NCBI GenBank assembly: GCA_017478685.1 | Contig: JAFVDC010000036.1 | Span: 1-7,947 of the forward strand | Direction of reading: 5' to 3' | Length of the DNA: 7,947 bases | Source: Bacteroidales bacterium | GTDB lineage: Bacteria; Bacteroidota; Bacteroidia; Bacteroidales; UBA932 | In this document: piece after piece, positions 1 through 5,894 of the stretch | How the letters are laid out: the number at the start of each line of letters is the position of its first letter | How positions within the stretch are numbered: the stretch's first letter is position 1 | Translations under genes and position numbers: made by a program | The notes under the pieces: generated by a model | Database searches by the model: none | Seen by the model: only the letters and a program-made list of their open reading frames with translations | What the model was told of the DNA's origin: nothing

Positions 1-235
1 CATGGGACTTCCCGGAATCCTTGCTCACGCCTATCACATTGTATCCTGCGGCGCGAAGCGCTTCCCAGTTATCCCTGATAGAACAGGCCTCGGCCGTGCA
101 GCCCGAAGTATTGTCCTTGGGATAAAAATAGACAACTGTTTTCTTTCCTTTGCCGATGAAATCTTCCGACTTCACCGTATTTCCATCCTGGTCCTGGACC
201 TCGAAGGACGGCATTTTATCTCCTATGTGTAGCAT
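1..235 (-). CDS. bcp: Bcp-type thiol peroxidase (peroxiredoxin), N-terminal part, cut by window edge
   Basis: Thioredoxin-dependent peroxiredoxin of the Bcp/PrxQ group, which reduces hydrogen peroxide and organic hydroperoxides in the cytoplasm. The visible 78 residues contain the PxxxTxxC active-site pattern (P39, T43, C46) inside YFYPKDNTSGC. C46 is the peroxidatic cysteine. C51, five residues on in TAEAC, matches the resolving cysteine of the atypical 2-Cys members. I place the start at the ATG at 233-235, which gives the N-terminus MLHIGDK followed by a DQDGNTV segment; MLxxGDKxPxF is the usual Bcp opening. A second in-frame ATG at 212-214 has a better ribosome-binding site (AGGAG, complement 220-224) but would remove that conserved opening. 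About half of a typical 150-residue protein lies beyond base 1. It is transcribed away from the repeat-rich gap. Family call is firm; start choice is inference. Confidence 0.93.
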   Translation of the reverse strand, partial: MLHIGDKMPSFEVQDQDGNTVKSEDFIGKGKKTVVYFYPKDNTSGCTAEACSIRDNWEALRAAGYNVIGVSKDSGKSH

Positions 236-284
236 GTTCAATAGTGGACGATGATGTGTGTTAAAACTCAGGGGTTTCAATGTC

Positions 285-292
285 CAAAGTTA
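285..292 (-). promoter_or_regulatory. Possible Bacteroidota -7 element for bcp
   Basis: Read on the minus strand this is TAACTTTG, a full match to the TAnnTTTG element recognised by the Bacteroidota primary sigma factor. It would place the transcription start near 275-280, leaving a leader of roughly 40-45 nt before the bcp ATG at 235. The -33 side is weak: the expected position (around 312-320) reads TTTTC rather than TTTG. The surrounding bases 290-360 are very AT-rich. Confidence 0.4.
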
Positions 293-387
293 CAAAAACT
301 TGGGCAAAGTATATAGAAAAAGAGTAAATACCCATAGGAAAGAAATATTCAAAAAAGACGCAGCATAACCGGTATCACAAAAAGAGC

Positions 388-418
388 TTGGGCGGATGCG
401 GGATTTCAACTATCTTTG
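388..418 (+). promoter_or_regulatory. Candidate plus-strand promoter with no recognised gene downstream
   Basis: TTG at 388-390 and TATCTTTG at 411-418 are separated by 20 nt, matching the Bacteroidota -33/-7 arrangement. A start near 424-426 is expected. No convincing gene follows: the first ATG (430-432) opens a 20-codon frame ending at 492, after which come only repeats until the GH94 gene at 1196. The motif also sits in the loop of the dyad at 391-447, so it could instead be a fortuitous match. It may drive a small RNA or a very long leader. Confidence 0.4.
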
Positions 419-447
419 TATCAACAAGTATGAATCCTGTATCCGCC
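391..447. repeat. 15-bp inverted repeat enclosing a promoter-like motif
   Basis: Arms 391-405 and 433-447 pair over 15 positions with a 27-nt loop. Thirteen pairs are Watson-Crick and two (398/440 and 400/438) are G-U in plus-strand RNA; on the minus strand these would be A-C mismatches. The loop carries TATCTTTG (411-418). The 15-mer starting at 412 (ATCTTTG, one variable base, ATCAACA) recurs at 450-464 with one difference, a 38-nt offset. Function unknown. Confidence 0.6.
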
Positions 448-503
448 ACATCTTTGCATCAACATCCGTTTGTAATGCCGTCATGGTGTTAGTTTATATC
501 TTG

Positions 504-566
504 GTAATTAGTAGTTTATGGAGTTCTTTGGGACTATCGGCAATCCCAAAGAATCTAGTAATTAGT
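504..566. repeat. Perfect 10-bp dyad bracketed by 9-bp direct repeats
   Basis: TTCTTTGGGA (524-533) and its exact reverse complement TCCCAAAGAA (544-553) enclose a 10-nt loop. The 9-mer GTAATTAGT occurs on either side, at 504-512 and 558-566. No run of T follows the stem on either strand, so a classical intrinsic terminator is unlikely. The arrangement resembles a small palindromic repeat inserted with a target duplication, but the flanks are low-complexity and the duplication could be chance. Confidence 0.6.
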
Positions 567-660
567 TAACTATCAGCTGTTTAACCCGCACCAACTTCCT
601 GCTTGGACCTGGTCCAATATCCTCCTCGGTACTGACCGTACACGTTTCAAGGCGTTTTTG

Positions 661-685
661 AGTACATTGAGTACCAGAATGTACT
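661..685. repeat. Short 8-bp inverted repeat
   Basis: AGTACATT (661-668) and AATGTACT (678-685) form an 8-bp stem with a 9-nt loop. The loop itself carries GAGTACC, related to the GGTACT at about 628-633, so alternative pairings exist. It lies just upstream of the GGGCGAGG repeat block. Nothing in it indicates a function. Confidence 0.4.
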
Positions 686-691
686 TGGATT

Positions 692-855
692 GGGCGAGGC
701 TGGTTTAAATGTAACCAACCCCGCCCGCTGAAATGCCATCTCAACATGCTATAAGGCATATGTCTAGGGCGAGGTTGGCTGAACAAAAACCAGCCTCGCC
801 CAAAAGGAGTGCCAGCCTCGCCCAACGGCAGTGCCAACCTCGCTCATACCGGGAC
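692..855. repeat. GGGCGAGGYTGG repeat block: two hairpins plus a 22-nt tandem repeat
   Basis: The word GGGCGAGG(C/T)TGG, or a near variant, occurs six times in both orientations. Forward copies start at 692 and 767; reverse copies start at about 715, 790, 812 and 834. Two adjacent hairpins result: arms 692-705/713-726 (7-nt loop; two positions pair only as G-U in minus-strand RNA), and arms 767-778/790-801 (11-nt loop; one G-U in plus-strand RNA). From 790 the reverse copies become a tandem array with a 22-nt period (790-811, 812-833, then a diverged copy 834-855). Open frames here have the composition of the repeats and no recognisable domain. Confidence 0.7.
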
Positions 856-858
856 GGT

Positions 859-997
859 TTTGCCGCCAATCCATTAAGAACGCCCACAATGAGGTTTTTG
901 TGTACTGGCGGCTGGCATTTCGGTCCCAGGAGGCATTTCCCTTGCCGCCAGTACAGAAAATGTGCCCCAGGCGGATTCCAGATGGATTGGCGGCAAA
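859..997. repeat. Nested palindrome of about 139 nt
   Basis: Outer arms 859-874 and 982-997 are perfect 16-bp reverse complements (core TTTGCCGCCAATCCAT). Inner arms 901-912 and 944-955 are perfect 12-bp reverse complements (TGTACTGGCGGC). Between them shorter complementary tracts (a CACA with a TGTG, and a TTTT with an AAAA) would extend the stem with bulges. All four arms share the core TGCCGCCA, so several alternative folds are possible. The loop carries the 8-mer GGCATTTC twice (914-921, 932-939). It looks like a miniature palindromic element or a highly structured RNA; no transposase gene is nearby. Confidence 0.65.
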
Positions 998-1111
998 CAG
1001 AAACACATAGTTTTCGCCCCGAGCCTCTATGCAACACATGACGCATCGGCCCAAATGAAAGCTATCATCAATTTAAAATCTGTCTTTTGCCATAATGAGA
1101 TATTAGTTTTT

Positions 1112-1159
1112 AAACATACATATTTTTTCGCGGAAATCCGCAAAATTTTATGTATGTTT
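1112..1159. promoter_or_regulatory. 48-nt dyad overlapping the probable GH94 promoter
   Basis: Outer arms AAACATACATA (1112-1122) and TATGTATGTTT (1149-1159) are perfect 11-bp reverse complements. Inside them TTTT pairs with AAAA, and GCGG (1130-1133) pairs with CCGC (1138-1141) around a four-base loop. The right arm contains most of the candidate -7 element at 1153-1160, so the dyad lies over the core promoter and would be mostly untranscribed. This makes an operator-like site more likely than an mRNA leader structure. No strong T-run follows on either strand, which argues against an intrinsic terminator. Confidence 0.55.
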
Positions 1160-1160
1160 G
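1153..1160 (+). promoter_or_regulatory. Candidate -7 element for the GH94 gene
   Basis: TATGTTTG is a full match to TAnnTTTG and lies 35 nt before the GH94 ATG, giving a leader of about 25-30 nt. The -33 position (around 1126-1130, TTTCG) is a weak match at a spacing of about 22. It is the only full TAnnTTTG match I noticed close upstream of the GH94 gene. Confidence 0.5.
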
Positions 1161-1195
1161 TCTTTAATTAAATTGCAGGCATCCTGTTACAGTTC

Positions 1196-3586
1196 ATGAA
1201 CAAGACTTTCGGACACTTCGACGACAACGCGCGGGAATATGTCATCACAAACCCGGCAACTCCCTGGCCCTGGATCAATTACATGGGAACGGAAGATTTC
1301 TTTTCCCTCATTTCCAATACTGCTGGCGGCTACTGCTTTGCAAAAGACGCAAAGTTCCGCCGCATCCTGAGGTACAGGTACAACGGCGTCCCCATGGACG
1401 ACGGCGGCCGTTACTACTACATAAAGGACGGAGGCTCTGTCTGGAATCCGGGATGGAAACCCTGCAAGGCCGCCCTGGACCGCTATGAATGCCGCCACGG
1501 AATGGGCTACACCCGCATTATCGGAGAAAAGGACGGCATTTCGGCCGATGTCCTGTTCTTTGTCCCCATCGGCCACCGCTGCGAGGTCCACAAGGTTACC
1601 ATCACAAACAAGGGAAACGCCAGAAAGACCATCCAGCTGTATTCCTTTGCCGAATGGTGCCTTTGGAACGCCTCCACGGACATGGAGAATTTCCAAAGGA
1701 ATCTCTCTACCGGAGAGGTTGAGATTGAGGGGAACGTGCTCTACCATAAAACAGAATACAGGGAGCGCCGTGACCACTACGCCTTCTTCGGCGTAAACCG
1801 TCCCTTCCAAGGCTTTGACACAGACCGCGAAACCTTCATTGGCATGTATAACGGCTTCGATGCCCCGCAGCAGGTGCTTGCCGGCACGTCCGGAAACTCC
1901 GTAGCACACGGCTGGAGCCCCATCGCCTCACATCGCCTGGACCTTACCCTTGAGCCCGGGGCCTCCGAGGACATAGTGTTTGTCCTGGGCTATGTGGAAA
2001 ACCGTCCGGAAGAAAAGTTCGTGGCCCCCAAAGTCATAAACAAAGCCAAGGCCCTTGCCATGATGGAGGCCTTTTCTTCGGCCGAAAAAGTGAATGCCGC
2101 CTTCCTTGAACTCAAAGCGTACTGGGACAACCTCCTGGGCCGGTTCAGCGTGTCCTCCGATGTCCCGGAACTGGACCGCACCGTGAATATCTGGAACCAG
2201 TACCAGTGCATGATCACCTTCTTTTTCAGCCGAAGCGCCAGCTATTTTGAAAGCGGAATCGGCCGTGGAATGGGCTTCCGCGACTCCAACCAGGACCTCG
2301 CGGGCATAGTGCACCTTATCCCGGAAAGGGCCCGGCAGCGCATCCTGGACATTGCCGCCACGCAGTTCCCTGACGGCGGATGCTACCACCAGTACCAGCC
2401 CCTCACCAAACGCGGCAACAACGACATCGGCGGCGGATTCGGAGATGACCCCCTCTGGCTCATCTTCGGCACGGTGGCCTACATCCGGGAAACCGGAGAC
2501 TTCGGCATACTCAATGAAAAAGTGCCATTTGACAACCAGCCCGGAACGGAGGTTACGCTTCTGGAGCACCTCAAAATCAGCTTCCGCCATGTGCGGGAAA
2601 ACCTTGGCCCTCACGGTCTTCCGCTCATAGGAAGGGCCGACTGGAACGACTGCCTCAACCTCAACTGCTTCTCCGACAACCCCGACGAAAGTTTCCAGAC
2701 CACGGAGAACAAGACAGAGGGCAGCCAGGCCGAATCCCTCATGATTGCCGGCCTCTTTGTGGCCGAAGGAAGAGACTTCGCAGAACTTCTTGAAAGAATC
2801 GGAGACAGTGACGCCGCGGAGGTGAAAACCGCCGTCACATCTATGGAAAACGCCGTTAAAACGCATGGCTGGGACGGAGAATGGTTCCTCAGGGCCTATG
2901 ACTACTACGGCAACAAGATAGGCTCCCATGAGTGTGCCGAAAGCAAGATCTTCATCGAGAGCCAGGGCTGGTGCACAATGGCCAGGATCGGCGCCGAAGA
3001 AGGCCTCTGCGACAAAGCCCTCGATTCCGCCTGCAGGATGCTGGAATGCGAGCACGGCCTGGTCCTGAACGCCCCGGCATATTCGGCCTACCTTAAAGAG
3101 TACGGAGAAATAAGCAGCTACCCGGAAGGATACAAGGAAAACGGCGGCATCTTCTGCCACAACAACCCCTGGATCATAATTGGAGAGGCCATGGCCGGCC
3201 GCCCCGAAGACGCCTGGCGCCACTACACTAAGATTACGCCCGCCTTCTCAAAAGACCAGAGCCTGAGGAAAGTGGAGCCCTACGTCTTCTGCCAGATGGT
3301 AGCCGGAAAGGAAGCCATCAAGCCCGGAGAAGGCAAGAACAGTTGGCTCACCGGCACTGCGGCCTGGACATGGAAGGCCGTCAGCGAGTCCATACTTGGC
3401 ATCAAACCGCAGTTTGACGGCCTTCTCATAGAGCCCTGCATTCCCTTGAAATACGGCACATACCATATCAGGCGCCGCTTCCGTGATGCCGAATACGAAC
3501 TCAGCATCCACTGCACGGAAAACGGTCCCGGCCGTGTTTTCATCCCCTACAAAAAGGGAAAGCAGGTTCTGGACATAGAGCTTTAA
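1196..3586 (+). CDS. GH94 cellobiose phosphorylase
   Basis: A 796-residue inverting glycoside phosphorylase of family GH94, which converts cellobiose plus phosphate to alpha-glucose 1-phosphate and glucose in the cytoplasm; no signal peptide is visible. The N-terminus (YGHFDD-like [15 protein letters not shown], then [10 protein letters not shown]) is the hallmark of cellobiose phosphorylases. Residues 1 to about 290 form the beta-sandwich domain, followed by the (alpha/alpha)6 barrel. The catalytic DWND motif is at 482-485, one of its aspartates being the general acid. H655 in FCHNNPW and the TGT at 719-721 match the phosphate-binding elements. Length agrees with known cellobiose phosphorylases (about 810) and is too short for cellodextrin phosphorylases (about 980). 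Related specificities such as chitobiose or laminaribiose are less likely but cannot be excluded by eye. No Shine-Dalgarno precedes the ATG, as is common in Bacteroidota. It probably heads an operon with the gene 10 nt downstream. Confidence 0.93.
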   Translation: MNKTFGHFDDNAREYVITNPATPWPWINYMGTEDFFSLISNTAGGYCFAKDAKFRRILRYRYNGVPMDDGGRYYYIKDGGSVWNPGWKPCKAALDRYECRHGMGYTRIIGEKDGISADVLFFVPIGHRCEVHKVTITNKGNARKTIQLYSFAEWCLWNASTDMENFQRNLSTGEVEIEGNVLYHKTEYRERRDHYAFFGVNRPFQGFDTDRETFIGMYNGFDAPQQVLAGTSGNSVAHGWSPIASHRLDLTLEPGASEDIVFVLGYVENRPEEKFVAPKVINKAKALAMMEAFSSAEKVNAAFLELKAYWDNLLGRFSVSSDVPELDRTVNIWNQYQCMITFFFSRSASYFESGIGRGMGFRDSNQDLAGIVHLIPERARQRILDIAATQFPDGGCYHQYQPLTKRGNNDIGGGFGDDPLWLIFGTVAYIRETGDFGILNEKVPFDNQPGTEVTLLEHLKISFRHVRENLGPHGLPLIGRADWNDCLNLNCFSDNPDESFQTTENKTEGSQAESLMIAGLFVAEGRDFAELLERIGDSDAAEVKTAVTSMENAVKTHGWDGEWFLRAYDYYGNKIGSHECAESKIFIESQGWCTMARIGAEEGLCDKALDSACRMLECEHGLVLNAPAYSAYLKEYGEISSYPEGYKENGGIFCHNNPWIIIGEAMAGRPEDAWRHYTKITPAFSKDQSLRKVEPYVFCQMVAGKEAIKPGEGKNSWLTGTAAWTWKAVSESILGIKPQFDGLLIEPCIPLKYGTYHIRRRFRDAEYELSIHCTENGPGRVFIPYKKGKQVLDIEL

Positions 3587-3596
3587 CGGCCTCAAG

Positions 3597-4298
3597 ATGA
3601 GTATCTACAGAAATATTCCCGCCGAAGAATTGAGGGACATAGAGGGCCGAATCCTCTATGAGGACAACCATATCCTTATCTTCAACAAAAGGACCGGAGA
3701 GATTGTTCAGGGAGACAAAACCGGAGACGAGCCCCTGTCCGAAACCCTTAAGGCGTTCATCGCCCAAAGAGACTCCAAGCCCGGCCAGGTATTCATGGGA
3801 GTTCCCCACCGCCTTGACAGGCCTGTGAGCGGCGTATGCATCTTTGCCAAAACCTCAAAGGCGCTGGAAAGGCTGAACCAAATGCTCCGGGACGGAGACA
3901 TCCACAAAACCTACTGGGCACTTACCGCCCAAAAACCTCCCAAAGAATCCGACACCCTTACGGATTTCCTTGTAAGGAACGAGTCCCAGAACAAGTCCTA
4001 TGTGTCCAAAAACGGCAAGGAAGCACGCCTAAAGTACACCCTTATCCAAAAGACAGAGCGCTACTACCTCCTTGAAGTCCAGCTATACACCGGCCGCCAT
4101 CACCAGATACGCTGCCAGCTCTCCCACATGGGCTGCCCCATCAAAGGAGACCTCAAATACGGGGCAAAACGCTCCAACCCAGATGGCGGGATAAGCCTTC
4201 TTGCCAGGCGTATACAGTTTATCCACCCCGTCAAGAAGACAGAGGTGGATATAACGGCTCCAGTTCCGGGGAGCTGGAAAGGCATTGAGGAGGGGTAG
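3597..4298 (+). CDS. RluA-family RNA pseudouridine synthase
   Basis: A 233-residue cytoplasmic enzyme that isomerises uridine to pseudouridine in rRNA or tRNA. The catalytic motif HRLDRPVSG has its nucleophile at D74. A second family motif, TGRHHQIR, lies at 165-172, with histidine where many RluA-family proteins have threonine. The early segment ILYEDNHILIFNKRTGEIVQ is the usual start of the catalytic domain. There is no N-terminal S4 RNA-binding domain, so it belongs with the short single-domain members; the target uridine cannot be predicted. It starts 10 nt after the GH94 stop without a Shine-Dalgarno sequence and is probably co-transcribed. Its stop lies 25 nt from the convergent regulator gene, and I see no clear terminator hairpin between them. 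Confidence 0.92.
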   Translation: MSIYRNIPAEELRDIEGRILYEDNHILIFNKRTGEIVQGDKTGDEPLSETLKAFIAQRDSKPGQVFMGVPHRLDRPVSGVCIFAKTSKALERLNQMLRDGDIHKTYWALTAQKPPKESDTLTDFLVRNESQNKSYVSKNGKEARLKYTLIQKTERYYLLEVQLYTGRHHQIRCQLSHMGCPIKGDLKYGAKRSNPDGGISLLARRIQFIHPVKKTEVDITAPVPGSWKGIEEG

Positions 4299-4323
4299 TT
4301 TCTCGCCGGCGTCCGCATGATAA

Positions 4324-4851
4324 TCAAAGCTTTTCCCGGTATTTAAGTCTTATCCTGTTGCACCAATAACTTGGCGGCTCCCCCATCACGCTTTTGAAAC
4401 TGCTCAGAAAGGAGGATTCGTTCCCAAACCCGGACAACTGGGCAAGGTCCGTAATCCTCAGGCTCATGTTGGCCCTGAACAGCTCCATGGCATACATTAC
4501 CCTATAGTAGTTCACGTATGCCCTGAAATTCTTACCGGAGAATCGATTGATGGTTTTACTTAAGTAGAATCTGTTGGTAAAAAGCGCATTGGCCAAATCC
4601 TGAAGCTGGTAGTCCGTCACAAGATAAGGCTTTCGCTCAACCATGTATCTGCAACACCTGTCGTAAAGGAACTGATCGGTCACCGTAAAGTCTTTCGCGG
4701 AATCTTGCGGATACATTTCGTCCGCACCGGGCCGCAGAATGTCTATGGCCCTCAGTTTGGCTTCCTTCCTGTACAGCTGCACGCTCAAGTAAACAACTCC
4801 GGCGGCAAGCAGCACTGAAACGAAAGCCATAACAATTGTCAGAAAGTTCAT
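4324..4851 (-). CDS. Membrane-anchored AraC-type transcriptional regulator
   Basis: A 175-residue protein with a single N-terminal hydrophobic segment (about residues 3-25), then a basic RKEAK stretch, a linker of about 30 residues and a C-terminal AraC/XylS DNA-binding domain. The two helix-turn-helix units are visible: about 82-102 (DLANALFTNRFYLSKTINR) and about 130-153 (ITDLAQLSGFGNESSFLSSF), followed by the usual GEPPSYW segment. The orientation should put the DNA-binding part in the cytoplasm. There is no ligand-binding or two-component receiver domain, so what it senses is unclear. I chose the ATG at 4849-4851; a TTG three codons upstream (4858-4860) is possible. It lies 61 nt downstream of the second YitT gene on the same strand and may be the last gene of that unit. 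Regulatory target unknown; autoregulation or control of the YitT genes is only a guess. Confidence 0.85.
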   Translation of the reverse strand: MNFLTIVMAFVSVLLAAGVVYLSVQLYRKEAKLRAIDILRPGADEMYPQDSAKDFTVTDQFLYDRCCRYMVERKPYLVTDYQLQDLANALFTNRFYLSKTINRFSGKNFRAYVNYYRVMYAMELFRANMSLRITDLAQLSGFGNESSFLSSFKSVMGEPPSYWCNRIRLKYREKL

Positions 4852-4912
4852 GGCGTTCAAATCGGCAGGCCGGGCGCCGGACGAGAAACCCCTCTCAATA
4901 TGTCAATGAAAG

Positions 4913-5890
4913 TTACTTCTTTATGGTGTCGAATCCCTTTCCATACACGCCGTTGACGGAACTTACGGAAAGGAAAGCATGTGAATCCAGCTGCTTGATG
5001 TATCTCAGAAGCAGGTTAAGGTCTGTTTTACGGGTAAGGACCATAAGCACTTTGGTTTCCTGCTTGGTATACCAGCCATGGCCGTCAAGCACGGTTACGC
5101 CCCTGTGAAGGTCATGGGTGATGGCATCGGCAATCTCAACATAATTCTTGGACAGGATGAACAGCTGCACGCTCTGCTGGGAACCGGAAATGTACATGTC
5201 CAGCACATAACTGTTTACGGTAACCAGGATAAGGCCATACAGGACCGTTGTTATTTTTTCGGCGAATGGCATCTTGAACATCACGGGGTTCCCGGCGCTG
5301 TCAAGCACTGCAAGGCCGGTTTCGGGGTCCAGTTGGGTGACGAAAGACGGAACCAGGAGGGATGAGCCGATGATAATGAAATCAAGGAAAAGGATAACCT
5401 TGCCCGGAGACACATTGTGGTACTTGGTGTAGATGAGCGCAATGATGTCCGTGCCTCCCGTGGACCCTCCGTTGGAGATACTCATTCCTATGCCGATACC
5501 GGCCAGGAGGCCGCCCATGAGGACGCTAAGGAGCTTGCTGTTGTCTATGGCCAGGGTTTTAATGATAGTGGCGGGAATGACTCCCGGAAGGAACCTCAGG
5601 GCAACCGAAGCCAATATGATGGCGTAGATTGTCTTTGCGCCGAATCCCATTCCAAGCACAACCATGGCGGCAACCACAAGGATGGCATTCAGGATAAAGT
5701 AGCTGTAACCCATCTGGACAGACCCGTGGGTTGCGTACTGGATCATGGAGCTGATACCGGATACTCCACCGCCAATGAGGTTGTTGGGAATAAGGAAGAG
5801 AGACCAGGCCGTGGTGTAGATAAGGATACCAAGGGTAACCATTATCCACTCCTTGATGTTGGTAAAAACGGTTTTCTTTAAAATGGGCAT
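4913..5890 (-). CDS. YitT-family membrane protein, second of a tandem pair
   Basis: A 325-residue integral membrane protein of the YitT family (an N-terminal membrane domain plus a C-terminal DUF2179 domain). Hydrophobic segments run roughly from 17 to 235. The signature SNGGSTGGTDIIALIY lies at about 139-154. The soluble C-terminal domain begins near 240 and includes GWYTKQETKVLMVLTRKTDL (272-291) and VYGKGFD (315-321). No transported substrate is established for the family. Compared with its neighbour it carries about 20 extra hydrophilic residues near 186-208 (with DPETGLAVLDSAGNPVMF), which look like a beta-hairpin loop between two membrane segments. It starts 4 nt after the stop of the first YitT gene, so translational coupling is likely. 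The two are clearly paralogous but well diverged. Confidence 0.9.
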   Translation of the reverse strand: MPILKKTVFTNIKEWIMVTLGILIYTTAWSLFLIPNNLIGGGVSGISSMIQYATHGSVQMGYSYFILNAILVVAAMVVLGMGFGAKTIYAIILASVALRFLPGVIPATIIKTLAIDNSKLLSVLMGGLLAGIGIGMSISNGGSTGGTDIIALIYTKYHNVSPGKVILFLDFIIIGSSLLVPSFVTQLDPETGLAVLDSAGNPVMFKMPFAEKITTVLYGLILVTVNSYVLDMYISGSQQSVQLFILSKNYVEIADAITHDLHRGVTVLDGHGWYTKQETKVLMVLTRKTDLNLLLRYIKQLDSHAFLSVSSVNGVYGKGFDTIKK

Positions 5891-5894
5891 AGCT

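Larger units (their letters stand above)
236..1195. other. 960-base intergenic region without a convincing gene
   Basis: Between the divergent bcp and GH94 genes no frame on either strand shows a recognisable domain. The longest frames (about 90-100 codons, 562-1054) fall entirely on the repeats listed separately, overlap each other in several frames, and have repetitive proline-, arginine- and cysteine-rich translations. I found no tRNA or rRNA. Bases 236-600 are AT-rich and promoter-like; 690-1030 are GC-rich and dominated by inverted repeats; 1050-1195 are AT-rich again and carry the GH94 promoter region. The sharp compositional switch suggests that 690-1030 has a different origin from its flanks, perhaps accumulated repeats or a decayed insertion. 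Confidence 0.7.

Noticed and set aside
790..855. Possible CRISPR array
   Set aside because: The period is only 22 nt, the spacers would be about 10 nt and partly similar to each other, and no cas gene is present. It is an ordinary short tandem repeat.
733..1046. Overlapping frames of about 100 codons on both strands in the repeat block
   Set aside because: They are built from the repeats, overlap in several frames, and encode low-complexity Pro/Arg/Cys-rich stretches without domain features.
1187..1909. 240-codon open frame antisense to the start of the GH94 gene
   Set aside because: Same reasoning: it shadows conserved cellobiose phosphorylase sequence and has no family motif.
1928..3223. 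431-codon open frame antisense to the GH94 gene
   Set aside because: It lies fully inside a well-supported enzyme gene. Long antisense frames arise where GC-rich codons leave few stops on the opposite strand, and the translation shows no recognisable domain.
4299..4323. Bidirectional terminator between the convergent genes
   Set aside because: The 25-nt gap has only a short CGCCGGCG palindrome (4304-4311) with no T-run on either side.
4908..4915. Promoter for the AraC-type gene (TAACTTTC on the minus strand)
   Set aside because: It is a near match only (C in place of the final G), lacks a convincing -33 element, and overlaps the stop of the preceding gene; read-through from the YitT gene is as likely.
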